From positions 124,001-188,000 of the forward strand of contig NZ_BMVK01000002.1 of the NCBI RefSeq assembly GCF_014650675.1: 64,000 bases of DNA. The letters run 5' to 3'. The position numbers and the translations under genes were made by a program. Below, piece by piece: positions 1 to 9,648 of this stretch. A model generated the notes under the pieces. The model saw nothing but the letters and a program-made list of their open reading frames with translations. It made no database searches and had not been told where the DNA came from. The stretch comes from Streptomyces anulatus (lineage in GTDB: Bacteria > Actinomycetota > Actinomycetes > Streptomycetales > Streptomycetaceae). Each line of letters begins with the position of its first letter. Positions within the stretch are counted from its first letter, which is position 1.

Positions 1-494
1 ACGATCGCGGGCACCGCGTACAGGTCGCGGTCCCAGCGCAGCAGCGAGGGCACCTCGTTGGCCAGCACGTCGCGCAGCACACCGCCGCCGACCGCGGTGG
101 CCAGGCCCAGCGCCGCCGACGCGGTGAGCCCGAGGCCGTACTCGTACGCCTTGACCGTGCCGGTCACGCAGAACAGGCCGAGCCCCGCCGCGTCGAAGAC
201 GTTGACGCCGACCTGGATGCGCTCCACGTGCGGGTGGAGGAAGAAGACCAGGACGGCGGCGAACAGCGGGGTGGTGAAGTAGCCGAGGTCGGTGAAGGCG
301 GCGGGCGGGATCGCGCCGATCATCACGTCACGGAACAGCCCTCCGCCCAGCGCTGTCACCTCCGCGAGGACCGCGATGCCGAAGACATCGAAGTTCTTGC
401 GGACGGCGAGCAGGGCGCCCGAGATCGCGAAGACGAAGATCCCGACGAGATCGAGCGCATGCTGGACGGAGGGCGTGAACAGTTCGGTGAGCAC
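1..494 (-). CDS. TRIC/UPF0126 family cation channel protein (3' part missing)
   Basis: Reading leftwards from a GTG at 494 gives a hydrophobic protein beginning VLTELFTPSVQHALDLVG, with the glycine-rich motifs of the trimeric intracellular cation channel family (formerly UPF0126, YadS/YicG): ALGGGLFRDV in the first half and AVGGGVLRDVL in the second. The two similar halves each carry about three membrane segments, as expected for this family, which forms potassium-permeable channels in the cytoplasmic membrane. The gene runs off the left edge, so its C terminus is not in the window. It lies 18 bases from the stop of the oligopeptide importer operon in the same direction, so read-through is possible, but no functional link is evident. 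Confidence 0.85.
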   Translation of the reverse strand, partial: MLTELFTPSVQHALDLVGIFVFAISGALLAVRKNFDVFGIAVLAEVTALGGGLFRDVMIGAIPPAAFTDLGYFTTPLFAAVLVFFLHPHVERIQVGVNVFDAAGLGLFCVTGTVKAYEYGLGLTASAALGLATAVGGGVLRDVLANEVPSLLRWDRDLYAVPAI

Positions 495-512
495 CGGGCA
501 ATTGTGCCGGTC

Positions 513-1732
513 CTACGCCTTGGGGCTGTCCTCCGTCTGTTCGGTGGCGTCCGCGTCGGCCTGGGCCGGTACGGTCGCGGGCTCCTCGGCAGGGGCCTCG
601 GCCTTCGCGGGCTCCTCGGCGGGGGCCTCGTCCTCCGCCGGCTTCTCCGCGGGGGCCTCGGCCTCCGCGGTCTCCACCGCTTCGGCCGCCACCGTCTCCG
701 TGCCGATGACCGCCTCGATGCCCGTGGCCAGGGTCTGCTTCACCGTCCCGGCCTCGATCTCGGCCGTGAAGTGGCAGGCCACCTTGTGCCCGTCGCCGGT
801 GTCCAGCAGCGGCGGGCGCTCCGTGGCGCACTTGGTCTCCTGCACCCACGGGCAGCGGGTGTGGAACCGGCAGCCGGCCGGCGGGTTCGCCGGGGAGGGC
901 AGGTCGCCGTGGAGCAGGATCCGCTCGCGGCGGTCCTCGACCTCGGGGTCGGGCACCGGGACCGCCGACATCAGCGCCTTGGTGTACGGGTGCCGGGGCC
1001 CCGCGTACAGCGCGTCGCTCGGGGCCTCCTCGACGAGACCGCCGAGGTACATCACCCCGATGACGTCCGAGATGTGCCGGACCACGGCGAGGTCGTGCGC
1101 GATGACCAGGTAGGTCAGGCCGAGGGACTCCTGGAGCTCCTCCAGCAGGTTGATCACCTGCGCCTGGACCGAGACGTCCAGCGCGGACACCGGCTCGTCG
1201 CAGATGATCACGTCCGGCTCCAGCACCAGCGCGCGGGCGATGCCGATGCGCTGGCGCTGGCCGCCGGAGAACTCGTGCGGGTAGCGGGACATCGCGTTGG
1301 ACGGCAGGCCGACCTTGGCGAGGATGTCCTCGATCTTCTTCCGGCGCTCCGCCGCGTCCTTCCCGATGCCGTGGGCGGCCATGCCCTCGGCGAGGATGGA
1401 CTCGATGTTCTGCCGGGGGTTGAGGCTGCCCAGCGGGTCCTGGAAGACCATCTGGAGGCGGCGGCGGAAGGCCCGCATCTCCTCGGAGGGCAGCTTCGCC
1501 AGGTCGGTGCCGTCGAAGACGACGCCGCCCTCGGTGATGTCGTTCAGCCGCAGGACCGCGCGGCCGAGCGTCGTCTTGCCGCAGCCCGACTCGCCGACCA
1601 GCCCGTACGTCTGACCGGCCTCGACGCTCAGCGAGACGCCGTCGACCGCGTAGACGTGGCCCACCGTACGGTCGAAGAGGAGGCCCTTCTTGACCGGGAA
1701 GTGGACTTTGACGCCGTCCAGTTCGAGAAGGC

Positions 1733-1736
<4 letters not shown>
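513..1736 (-). CDS. dppF: Oligopeptide/dipeptide ABC transporter ATP-binding protein (DppF/OppF type)
   Basis: This ATPase powers peptide import on the cytoplasmic face together with DppD. It has Walker A GESGCGKTT, signature FSGGQRQRIG, Walker B VIICDEPVSALD and the C-terminal oligopeptide-transporter domain with four cysteines (CRFHTRC, later KC and AC). The start is the ATG at 1736, which overlaps the TGA of the preceding dppD by four bases (ATGA). The longer frame upstream of this ATG overlaps dppD and is not needed. Unusual is a tail of roughly 75 residues rich in Ala, Glu and Pro, with repeated EAPAE(K/E)PA units, absent from textbook DppF. It is probably disordered; its role is unknown. 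Confidence 0.93.
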
Positions 1737-2725
<989 letters not shown>

Positions 2726-2731
2726 AGGACT

Positions 2732-3694
2732 TCAGCCTCGCAACTTCGGGTCGAGGGCTTCGCGCATGGCCTCGCCGAGCAGGGTGAAGCCGAGGGCGGT
2801 GATGATGATCCCGACGGCCGGATAGGCGGCCATCATCGGCTCGTTGTCGAAGAAGCGCTGTGCCTGGGAGAGCATCACGCCCCACTCGGGAACGGCCGGG
2901 TCGGGGTTGCCGAGACCCAGGTAGGACAGGGCCGCGGCCTCGATGATCGCGGTGGCCAGGCTCAGCGTGGCCTGGACGATCACCGGGCTCAGCGAGTTCG
3001 GCAGGATCTGCGTGAGCACGATCCGCTTGCGCCGGATGCCGACCGCCTTCGCGGCGAGCACATAGTCCGCGCCGCCCTGGACCAGCATCGAACCGCGCAG
3101 CAGGCGGGCGAAGATGGGGATCTGGACGACACCCACGGCGATCATCACGGTGGTCAGCGACTGGCCGAGGACCGCGGCGATGGAGACCGCGAGCAGCAGC
3201 GAGGGCAGCGACAGCATGATGTCGGTGAAGCGCATGATCACGGTGTCGACGCGCTGGCCGACCTTGCCGCCGAGGGTGGCGGCGGCTCCGGAGAGCACAC
3301 CGACCAGCGCGCCGACGATCAGGCCGATGAGCATGGAGACGACACCGACGAGCAGCGTCTGCCGGGCCCCGACGAGCCAGCGGGAGAACATGTCGCGGCC
3401 CAGGTGGTCCAGGCCGAACCAGTTCTCGCCGCGCATGCCGACGAACTTGCCCTGGTTGGGGAAGACTTCGCTGCGCCAGTTCTGCGCGGTGGGCCCGTGC
3501 GGTGCGAGCCAGGGGCCGACGATCGCGACGAGGACGAACGCGGCGATGATCGCCGCGCCGATGATCGCCATCTTGCTGGACCGCATCCGGCGGAACGCCT
3601 CGCGCCACAGGCTGCTGCCGGTGACGGTCTCGGAGCTCTGTGTCAGCTCGGCGAGACGGTCGATCTTGTCTGCTTTGTTGGTCAGGATCGTCAC
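2732..3694 (-). CDS. dppC: Oligopeptide/dipeptide ABC transporter permease (DppC/OppC type)
   Basis: Inner-membrane permease of 320 residues. It shows the DppC features: a cytoplasmic N-terminal stretch of about 45 residues, a first membrane segment near residues 46-66, a long loop ending in GLDHLGRDMFSR, and the EAA coupling loop (EAAALSYLGLGNPDPAVPEW) that contacts the ATPases. The start ATG at 3694 is two bases after the dppB stop. It pairs with DppB to form the translocation path. Confidence 0.93.
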   Translation of the reverse strand: MTILTNKADKIDRLAELTQSSETVTGSSLWREAFRRMRSSKMAIIGAAIIAAFVLVAIVGPWLAPHGPTAQNWRSEVFPNQGKFVGMRGENWFGLDHLGRDMFSRWLVGARQTLLVGVVSMLIGLIVGALVGVLSGAAATLGGKVGQRVDTVIMRFTDIMLSLPSLLLAVSIAAVLGQSLTTVMIAVGVVQIPIFARLLRGSMLVQGGADYVLAAKAVGIRRKRIVLTQILPNSLSPVIVQATLSLATAIIEAAALSYLGLGNPDPAVPEWGVMLSQAQRFFDNEPMMAAYPAVGIIITALGFTLLGEAMREALDPKLRG

Positions 3695-3695
3695 G

Positions 3696-4700
3696 TCAGT
3701 GCACCCGCACTCTCGGGTCGATGATGCTGTACGCGAGGTCGACCAGCAGGTTGATCAGCACGTACACCATCGCGATGAAGAGAATGAACCCGACGAGGAC
3801 CGGGTAGTCGCGGCCGTCGATCGCGGTGCGGATGAAGGAGCCGATGCCGCCGAAGTCGAAGACGGACTCGGTGAGCACCGCCCCGGACAGCAGGCTGCCG
3901 GTCAGCAGGCCGACCGCGGTGATCACGGGCAGCAGGGCGTTGCGCAGCACATGGCGGCCGCGCACGACGCGCTTGTCCAGGCCCTTGGACTCGGCGGTAC
4001 GGATGTAGTCCTCGCCGAGCACCTCCAGGACGCTGGCGCGGGTCATCCGGACGATGACGGCGAGCGGGATCGAGGCCAGCGCGACGGCGGGCAGGATCAA
4101 GTGCATGATCGCGTCCCAGCTCGCGTCGAACTCACCGGTCAACAAGCCGTCCAGGACGGCGAATCCGGTGATGTCGGTGGCGTTGAGTCCGGTGGTGAGC
4201 CGGCCCTGGCTCGGGAACCAGCCCAGCTCCACGGAGAAGATCCCGCGCAGCAGCATGGCCAGGAAGAAGACCGGGATGCAGATGCCGAGCAGCGATCCGG
4301 AGACGGAGGCGACGTCCAGCCAGCCGCCGCGGTGCTTGGCCGCGAGGTAGCCCATCGGGATGCCCACGACCACGGCGATGAGGATCGCGGCGACGCTGAG
4401 CTCCACGGTGGCCGGGAAGCGGAGGGTGAATTCGTCCCACACCGGCTGGCCGGTCTGGGTGGAGGTTCCGAGGTCGAGCTCGAAGATGCGCTTGAGGAAC
4501 CGCCAGTACTGGACGTGGACCGGCTCGTCGAGCCCGAGTGCCCTGTTGATTCTCGCTACTTCGGCTTCGGTGGCCCGCTCGCCCAGGATCGCTGAGGCGG
4601 GTCCGCCGGGCAGTCGGTTCAGCCAGAGGAACAGCAGGACCGACAGGCCGAGCAGGGTGGGAATGAGCTGGAGAAGTCTTCTTACGACGAGTCGCAGCAC
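3696..4700 (-). CDS. dppB: Oligopeptide/dipeptide ABC transporter permease (DppB/OppB type)
   Basis: Permease of 334 residues with the DppB layout: N-terminal membrane helix (LRLVVRRLLQLIPTLLGLSV), long periplasmic-type loop with LGLDEPVHVQYWRFL, several further helices, and the EAA loop with TAESKGL. I place the start at GTG 4700, preceded by a gaaagggg ribosome site; an in-frame start 16 codons earlier would add charged residues unlike the family. The substrate-binding protein gene ends 85 bases upstream of it. Confidence 0.9.
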   Translation of the reverse strand: MLRLVVRRLLQLIPTLLGLSVLLFLWLNRLPGGPASAILGERATEAEVARINRALGLDEPVHVQYWRFLKRIFELDLGTSTQTGQPVWDEFTLRFPATVELSVAAILIAVVVGIPMGYLAAKHRGGWLDVASVSGSLLGICIPVFFLAMLLRGIFSVELGWFPSQGRLTTGLNATDITGFAVLDGLLTGEFDASWDAIMHLILPAVALASIPLAVIVRMTRASVLEVLGEDYIRTAESKGLDKRVVRGRHVLRNALLPVITAVGLLTGSLLSGAVLTESVFDFGGIGSFIRTAIDGRDYPVLVGFILFIAMVYVLINLLVDLAYSIIDPRVRVH

Positions 4701-4785
4701 CCCGCATGCCCCTTTCTCACGTGCGTCGATGCGGGTCCGCCCGGCCACCTGGTTGCTGTGGCCGGGCGGACCCGCTGGTGTGCGA

Positions 4786-6456
4786 TTACTTGAAGGAGAC
4801 CTCGGCGAAGTTCTCCTGCGTCAGCGGGGAGACCTTCGGCGGGTTGACGTTCTTGGCGAACGCGATGGCCGGCGGCGACGACGAGATCGGCACGCCCGGG
4901 ACGTACTCCGCGATCGCCTCGTTGGCCTTCTGGTACGCCTCGGTGCGGGCGGCCGGGTCGGTGACCTTGGAAGCGGCGTTCACGGCGTCGAAGACCTTCT
5001 GGTCCTTGAAGCCCCACTGCTTGTCGGGCCCGGCGAACCAGGTGCCGATGAAGTTGTAGCCGTCGTTGAAGTCACCGGTCCAGCCGAGCATGTGCAGGGC
5101 GCAGGAGCCCGCCTCGGTGGCGTCCAGGTAGTCCGGGGCCCACTTCATGGCCTTCGGCTTGACGGTGATGCCGGCCTTCTCCAGGTCGGCCTTCATCAGC
5201 TCGAACATGTCCTGCGGGGCAGGCATGTACGGGCGGGTGACCTCGGTCGGGTAGCAGAAGTCGATGGTCAGCTTCTCCGCACCGGCCTGCTTGAGGAGGT
5301 CCTTCGCCTTGGCGGTGTCGAACGGGTACGTCTTTACCTTGTCCGAGTAGCCGGCGACCGTGTCGGGCATGAACTGGGTCGCGACCTTGCCGCCCTCGGG
5401 CAGCTGGGTGTTGACGAGGTTCTCGCGGTCGATGGCGTGCGTGATCGCCTGACGGACCTCGGGCTTCTTCAGCGCCGGGTTCGCCGACTGGCTCATGCCG
5501 AGGTAGAAGATGTTGAAGACGTCACGGGTCGGGACCTCGTAACCCTCCTTCTCCAGGGTCGTCACATCGGCCGGCGCGACCAGGTCGTAGCCGTCGATGT
5601 CACCCGCCTGGAGCGCCTGGCGGCGGGTCTCCTCGGTGGAGATGGTGCGGAAGACCAGGTTCTTCACCTTGGCCTTGTCGCCCCAGTAGCCGTCGAAGCG
5701 CGTGAGGGAGACTTCCTTGTTGCCCTTGTTCCACTTCGTGATCTTGTACGGGCCGGTGCCGGCGACCGTGCCGGCCTCCTGGCTGTACTTGGGGTACGTG
5801 ATCGCGTCGCCCTTGGCGGTCGCGTCCTGCTTCTCGTACTCCTTGATGGCCTTCGGCGAGTGGATCGCCAGCGCCTGGAGGGAGAACCCGCCCGGCAGGT
5901 TCGCCGAGGGCTCGTTCACCTCGATGACGGCCGTGTTGTCGTCCTTGGCGGTGCAGGACTTGTAGTTGGGCTTGGGCGCCTCGGCGTCCTCGTTCTTCGC
6001 GAACCCGCCCATGATGGTCTGCCAGTAGTAGGAGACCGCGCTGGACTGGTACGTGCCCTTCCAGTTGAACCAGTGGTCGTAGTTCGCGCAGACCGCGGCG
6101 GCGTTGAGCGCCTCGCCGTCGTGGAACTTCACGCCCTGGCGCAGGTTGAACGTCCAGACCTTGCCGGCCGGGTCGCTCGACCACTTCTCGGCGAGACCGC
6201 CGACGAGCTTGCTTCCACCGGGCTCGTGCTCCAGGAGCGCCTCGAAGGCCTGACGGGTGACGCGGAACGTCTCGCCGTCGCTCGCGAGGGCCGGGTCGAG
6301 GGAACCGGGGTCACCGGCTCCGGCGAAGACGAAGGTGTCCTTGTCGCCCCCCTTGGAGCCGCCCTCGTCCCGCTCGCTGGAACAGCCCGTGGCGATCAGA
6401 CCGACAGCGACCGCTGTCGTGATCGCCCGGACAGCCCGGGACTTGAATATTCGCAT
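4786..6456 (-). CDS. dppA: Peptide ABC transporter substrate-binding lipoprotein (family 5)
   Basis: Extracytoplasmic receptor of the importer, 556 residues, SBP_bac_5 family. From ATG 6456 the protein opens with a lipoprotein signal whose lipobox is LIATGC, giving Cys25 as the lipidated residue. The family motif region VKFHDGEALNAAAV and the later LKKPEVRQAITHAIDRE block are present. A longer frame reaching 6576 has no signal-peptide character and is rejected as start. It is the first gene of dppABCDF; the 289-base upstream gap carries repeated GTTAACAA boxes (separate entry). Confidence 0.93.
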   Translation of the reverse strand: MRIFKSRAVRAITTAVAVGLIATGCSSERDEGGSKGGDKDTFVFAGAGDPGSLDPALASDGETFRVTRQAFEALLEHEPGGSKLVGGLAEKWSSDPAGKVWTFNLRQGVKFHDGEALNAAAVCANYDHWFNWKGTYQSSAVSYYWQTIMGGFAKNEDAEAPKPNYKSCTAKDDNTAVIEVNEPSANLPGGFSLQALAIHSPKAIKEYEKQDATAKGDAITYPKYSQEAGTVAGTGPYKITKWNKGNKEVSLTRFDGYWGDKAKVKNLVFRTISTEETRRQALQAGDIDGYDLVAPADVTTLEKEGYEVPTRDVFNIFYLGMSQSANPALKKPEVRQAITHAIDRENLVNTQLPEGGKVATQFMPDTVAGYSDKVKTYPFDTAKAKDLLKQAGAEKLTIDFCYPTEVTRPYMPAPQDMFELMKADLEKAGITVKPKAMKWAPDYLDATEAGSCALHMLGWTGDFNDGYNFIGTWFAGPDKQWGFKDQKVFDAVNAASKVTDPAARTEAYQKANEAIAEYVPGVPISSSPPAIAFAKNVNPPKVSPLTQENFAEVSFK

Positions 6457-6563
6457 GGGTCCACCCCTGGTTCGCCATGTGGTGAGGTTTGATGGCCGCA
6501 CACTACAGACGGTGCCTGCCGCAAGAGAACAGTCCGGATAGCGGTGAGACCTAGTCGAGACCC

Positions 6564-6624
6564 GGACAGTTAACAAACCGTCCAGTTCCGGGACATCCTC
6601 CCGGGGGAAGTTAACAAGCCGGAC
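6564..6624. promoter_or_regulatory. Candidate operator: dyad plus repeated GTTAACAA box upstream of dppA
   Basis: The interval between dppA and the next gene contains GTTAACAA followed by aCCG at 6569 and the same box followed by gCCG at 6610, 41 bases apart, about four helical turns. The first copy is also half of an imperfect dyad at 6564-6583, GGACaGTT-AACA-AACcGTCC. The spacing and symmetry suggest binding of a dimeric regulator on one face of the DNA. No regulator gene is adjacent, so its identity is open. Confidence 0.45.
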
Positions 6625-6745
6625 ATCGAGGGGTGTTCGACGGAGGGTGACCGGAACCCGTCGTTCGGATCGGCCGGTTCAGGGACCGGGGCCCGCGAGC
6701 CCGGCACGATCCGGACGAAAGGCCCCGGGTCCCGCTCGCCGCAGC

Positions 6746-7534
6746 TCAGCGGGGCTGGGGCGGGTATCCGTAGCCGGGGGCGGCGAGGGGCGGCGGGCCG
6801 GCGGGGGCGTGCGCCTCGCGGTCGTAGAACGGGCGGGCGTTCGCGCGCAGCCACATGCCGACCGGGTCGTACTCGTCGGACATGGCGACGGTGGAGACGG
6901 GCAGCCCCTCGGGGACCGCGCCGACCGACTGCCGCATCATCTCGCGCACCGATTCGACGGAGGCGCGGCCGGTGTCGTAGAGGTCGAGGCCGATCGCGAG
7001 GTACGGGACGCCGACCGCGGGGTGCACCCAGGCGCGGCGCAGGGAGCGGATCGCGGGGGTGCGGTGGGCGTTCTGCGTGAGCAGGGCGTAGAACTGCGGG
7101 AGTTCGATCGCGGGGTCGGAGAGCCGGAGCGGTCCGGCGGGCAGCCGGTCCAGGCCCGTGGCGATGCGCCGCAGGTCGAGCCAGGGGATGCCGACGCCGC
7201 CGCCGGGGGCGTGCGGATTGAGCCAGATACCCCAGCGGTCGGGGAACAGGGAGCGGGCGATGTCGCGTCCGGTGACCAGCTCGTGGGCCCGGTTCCAGCC
7301 GCTGGCGGAGAGCTCCTGGGCGGAGGTGACACAGGGGGCGTAGCCCAGGCCGTCGATCTCCATGTTCCCGTACTGGGCGTCCGGGGAGCCGGCCGTGCCG
7401 TGCCAGAGCAGCATCCAGATCCGGCCCTCGGCGACGGAGGCGAGCAGCGCCTCGTAGGCGTCGTAACGCCCGGGGGTCACCTGGCGCAGCATGTGCTCGA
7501 CTTTCCCGGCCGCCGCGGTGCCTGACGCACTCAC
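6746..7534 (-). CDS. SseB C-terminal domain protein (upstream paralogue)
   Basis: A soluble protein of 262 residues from GTG 7534 (start VSASGTAAAG, with a gagggg box a short distance upstream). It resembles the SseB family named after the E. coli 'enhanced serine sensitivity' gene: an N-terminal block with MLLWHGT and DGLGYAPCVTSAQEL, then a C-terminal block with GVPYLAIGLDLYD. The last 30 residues are Pro/Gly-rich. The neighbouring gene 7679-8449 is a diverged paralogue, and both lie beside the glycine/serine genes, which fits the family name but does not prove a role in serine metabolism. Biochemical activity of the family is not established. Confidence 0.8.
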   Translation of the reverse strand: MSASGTAAAGKVEHMLRQVTPGRYDAYEALLASVAEGRIWMLLWHGTAGSPDAQYGNMEIDGLGYAPCVTSAQELSASGWNRAHELVTGRDIARSLFPDRWGIWLNPHAPGGGVGIPWLDLRRIATGLDRLPAGPLRLSDPAIELPQFYALLTQNAHRTPAIRSLRRAWVHPAVGVPYLAIGLDLYDTGRASVESVREMMRQSVGAVPEGLPVSTVAMSDEYDPVGMWLRANARPFYDREAHAPAGPPPLAAPGYGYPPQPR

Positions 7535-7678
7535 CCTGGATTCCGCCCCTCGTCGATCTGTCGCGTTCGCGCCACCGCTCCCGGGCACACGGGAGCGACC
7601 ACGCCATCAAACCAGCTTATGCGCCACTTCTGACACCGACTTGACGCCACGGTCCGGCGGGACCCGGTCCCGCCGCCG

Positions 7679-8449
7679 TCAGTGGCCCTCGCGCCGGTAG
7701 AACGGGCGGACCTTCTCCCGCATCCAGTCGCCGACGAGGTCCTCCGCCACGTCCAGCAGGACCAGGTTGACCGGCCAGGGCACCTGGACCCGGCCGAGCG
7801 CGCGGCCGATGGCGTCCATGGGTGCGCTCTGTCCCGCGCCGTCCCAGGTGGCGAACTCGACGCCGACGAAGAGGACCGGGTCGCCGCCCTCGATGCTCGC
7901 CAGGGCCCGGCGGGCGGTGCTCACCACTCCGGTGGCCTCGAACTCCTCGGACACGGCGGTGAGGAAGTCGACCGGGTCGTGCTGCCAGTCCGGCTCGAAC
8001 AGCCGGACCCGGCCGCCGGTGGCCGGCCCGTCCAGAGCGGTGCGCCCGGCCCGGCAGAGCTCGGCGACGGCGGGCGGCGGAAGCGGTATGCCGACCGCGC
8101 CGCCCGGGTTCACGGCGATGCCGACCTGCGGGGGCAGGCCCCGGGCGAAATCGCGGGCGGGCGCGACGGTGAAGGACATGTGGCTGCCGACGCAGCTGAG
8201 GAACTGGGACTCGGAGCTGAAGACGGGGACGAAGGCCGCGCCGTCGATCTCCATCATCGGCAGGTCGAGGTCCGCGCTCGCGGGGGTGCCGCCGTTCGGC
8301 AGCGGCACCCAGACGGAGCTGCGGCCGAGCACCTCGACGAGGCGGCCGCCCGCGTCGGGGACGCCGAGCGAGGCCGTCAGCACCTCTTCGAGTTCGTTGG
8401 CGGGCCACCCCTGCTGGGGGTGCGCCGGTGCGGGTGCCGGAATGTCCAC
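7679..8449 (-). CDS. SseB-family protein (downstream paralogue)
   Basis: Protein of 256 residues starting at ATG 8449 (MDIPAPAPAHPQQGWPANE). It shares with its neighbour the layout SVWVPLPNGG / MMEIDGAAFVPVFSSESQF / QVGIAVNPGGAVGIPLPP and a C-terminal block with DPVLFVGVEFA and RPFYRREGH. The common C-terminal RPFY(D/R)RE motif supports duplication. Function is unknown beyond family membership. Confidence 0.8.
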   Translation of the reverse strand: MDIPAPAPAHPQQGWPANELEEVLTASLGVPDAGGRLVEVLGRSSVWVPLPNGGTPASADLDLPMMEIDGAAFVPVFSSESQFLSCVGSHMSFTVAPARDFARGLPPQVGIAVNPGGAVGIPLPPPAVAELCRAGRTALDGPATGGRVRLFEPDWQHDPVDFLTAVSEEFEATGVVSTARRALASIEGGDPVLFVGVEFATWDGAGQSAPMDAIGRALGRVQVPWPVNLVLLDVAEDLVGDWMREKVRPFYRREGH

Positions 8450-8521
8450 TGCCTCTGTGCCCTCTCTCCACCGCCTCGGCCGCGCCTCGGCGGCCCTCTG
8501 CTCCGGCCAGCACCTTAACCG

Positions 8522-9214
8522 TCAGCGGGCGGTGGAAGCCTCGGCGGCCGTGAAGGAGATCCGGGCGAGCGCCCCCGCGGCCTCACGGTCCAGCAGCACC
8601 GCGGAGGTGCAGCCGGCGGGGAGCAGCCCCTGTTCGGTGTCGCGGAGCAGCCGGGCGACCGCGTGCCGGTGGCGGGCGAAGGCGTAGCCGGAGACCCCGC
8701 GCCCACGCTCGCGCTGCCCCTGCCGCGCCACCTCGGGCGTCACGTCGAGCAGGATCAGGTGGAGCGTGCGGCCCCGGCTCACGGCGTGCCGGGCGAGCCA
8801 GCGGCGTACCCAGGTCTGGGTGCCGCAGTCGTGCACGACGACGGATTCACCGGAGCGCAGGGCGTTCCAGAGGCCGAGGTAGTGCGCGGCGCGGACCAGG
8901 GGGCGGTAGAGGGCGTAGGGCAGTAAACCGGGCAGGGCGGCGGCCCAGCTGTCGCGGGTGTTCTGGGAGTCGATGGCGCGGCCCTGCACGGCCCGCCGGA
9001 TGAGAGTCGACTTCCCGCTGCCGGGGAGCCCGGAGACCACGACGACGTCACCGGCGGTGAGATCGAGGCTGTACGGGCCACAGCCGGTGCGCCCGCGCAG
9101 GTCGCGTACCACCGGCGCGTCCTCGGTCAGCCGCTCCCGTACGGGAGCGCCGGGCTGTGCGGGCATCGCGCCGTGCGCGACCCCCGCGGTCGGTGCCGAC
9201 CACTGCAACGTCAT
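8522..9214 (-). CDS. P-loop NTPase (AAA-type, kinase-like fold)
   Basis: A 230-residue protein starting at ATG 9214 (MTLQWSAPTAG). It carries a Walker A motif GLPGSGKST near residue 66, an aspartate-containing strand VVVHDCGT, and LILLDVTPEVARQGQRERGRG, reminiscent of small P-loop kinases that recognise a nucleoside or polar metabolite. No specific substrate can be assigned. The frame stays open upstream to 9631 but that extension runs antisense over the glycine riboswitch and lacks a ribosome site, so it is not used. A promoter-like sequence lies just before the chosen start. Confidence 0.75.
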   Translation of the reverse strand: MTLQWSAPTAGVAHGAMPAQPGAPVRERLTEDAPVVRDLRGRTGCGPYSLDLTAGDVVVVSGLPGSGKSTLIRRAVQGRAIDSQNTRDSWAAALPGLLPYALYRPLVRAAHYLGLWNALRSGESVVVHDCGTQTWVRRWLARHAVSRGRTLHLILLDVTPEVARQGQRERGRGVSGYAFARHRHAVARLLRDTEQGLLPAGCTSAVLLDREAAGALARISFTAAEASTAR

Positions 9215-9256
9215 CGCCCATCCCCCTGCCGTCGTGTCCCCCACGCCTGCCCCTGA

Positions 9257-9284
9257 AGTGTAAAGAAAAGGCAATGAGGCACAA
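9257..9284 (-). promoter_or_regulatory. Promoter of the P-loop ATPase gene
   Basis: On the minus strand TTGTGC (9284-9279) and TACACT (9262-9257) are separated by 16 bases, a reasonable match to -35 and -10 hexamers of the main vegetative sigma factor. Transcription would begin about 35-40 bases before the ATG at 9214. Confidence 0.5.
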
Positions 9285-9385
9285 CCGGCCTCGCCGTCTT
9301 CACCTGCGCGGGGACCGGGCCCCCCACTCTCCCCCAATGCATGCGATGATGACCCCGCCAACTGCATACCGGCCGTTCGAATCCG

Positions 9386-9613
9386 CGCGGGAGAGTTCCG
9401 GCCACAGTGTGAGCCGGGCGCCGAAGGAGCAAGATCCTCCCTTGAATCTCTCAGGCCCCGTACCGCGTGGATGAGGCAGATCTGAAAAGCGAGCCGTTCC
9501 GCGGCTCCACCCAAGGTGCAAGCCGAGCCCCCTGATCCGGGGCGCCCTCCAGGGCATACCCCGTCAGGGGCTATCGGCGAACCTCTCAGGTTCCGATGAC
9601 AGATGGGGAGGAT
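9386..9613 (+). ncRNA. Tandem glycine riboswitch upstream of gcvT
   Basis: Two consecutive aptamers fit the glycine riboswitch consensus. Aptamer 1 (about 9386-9492) has ggagag near 9389, gcgccgaaggagcaa at 9418-9432, gaatctctcaggc at 9444-9456, the conserved taccgcgtgg and atgaggca segment, and ends with tctgaaaagc. Aptamer 2 (about 9493-9612) has ccaaggtgcaagcc, the ggcgaacctctcaggttccgatgacaga core at 9567-9604, and ends with tgggga. Glycine binding usually switches expression on for glycine cleavage genes. The element ends 36 bases before gcvT. As I recall, a glycine riboswitch at gcvT was shown experimentally in S. griseus. Confidence 0.93.
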
Positions 9614-9648
9614 TCGTCCTGACGTCGTCATGCCCTGGAGCCGTATCC

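Noticed and set aside
9215..9631. N-terminal extension of the P-loop ATPase gene
   Set aside because: The extension is antisense to the glycine riboswitch and lacks a ribosome site, while a promoter-like sequence lies between it and the chosen ATG.
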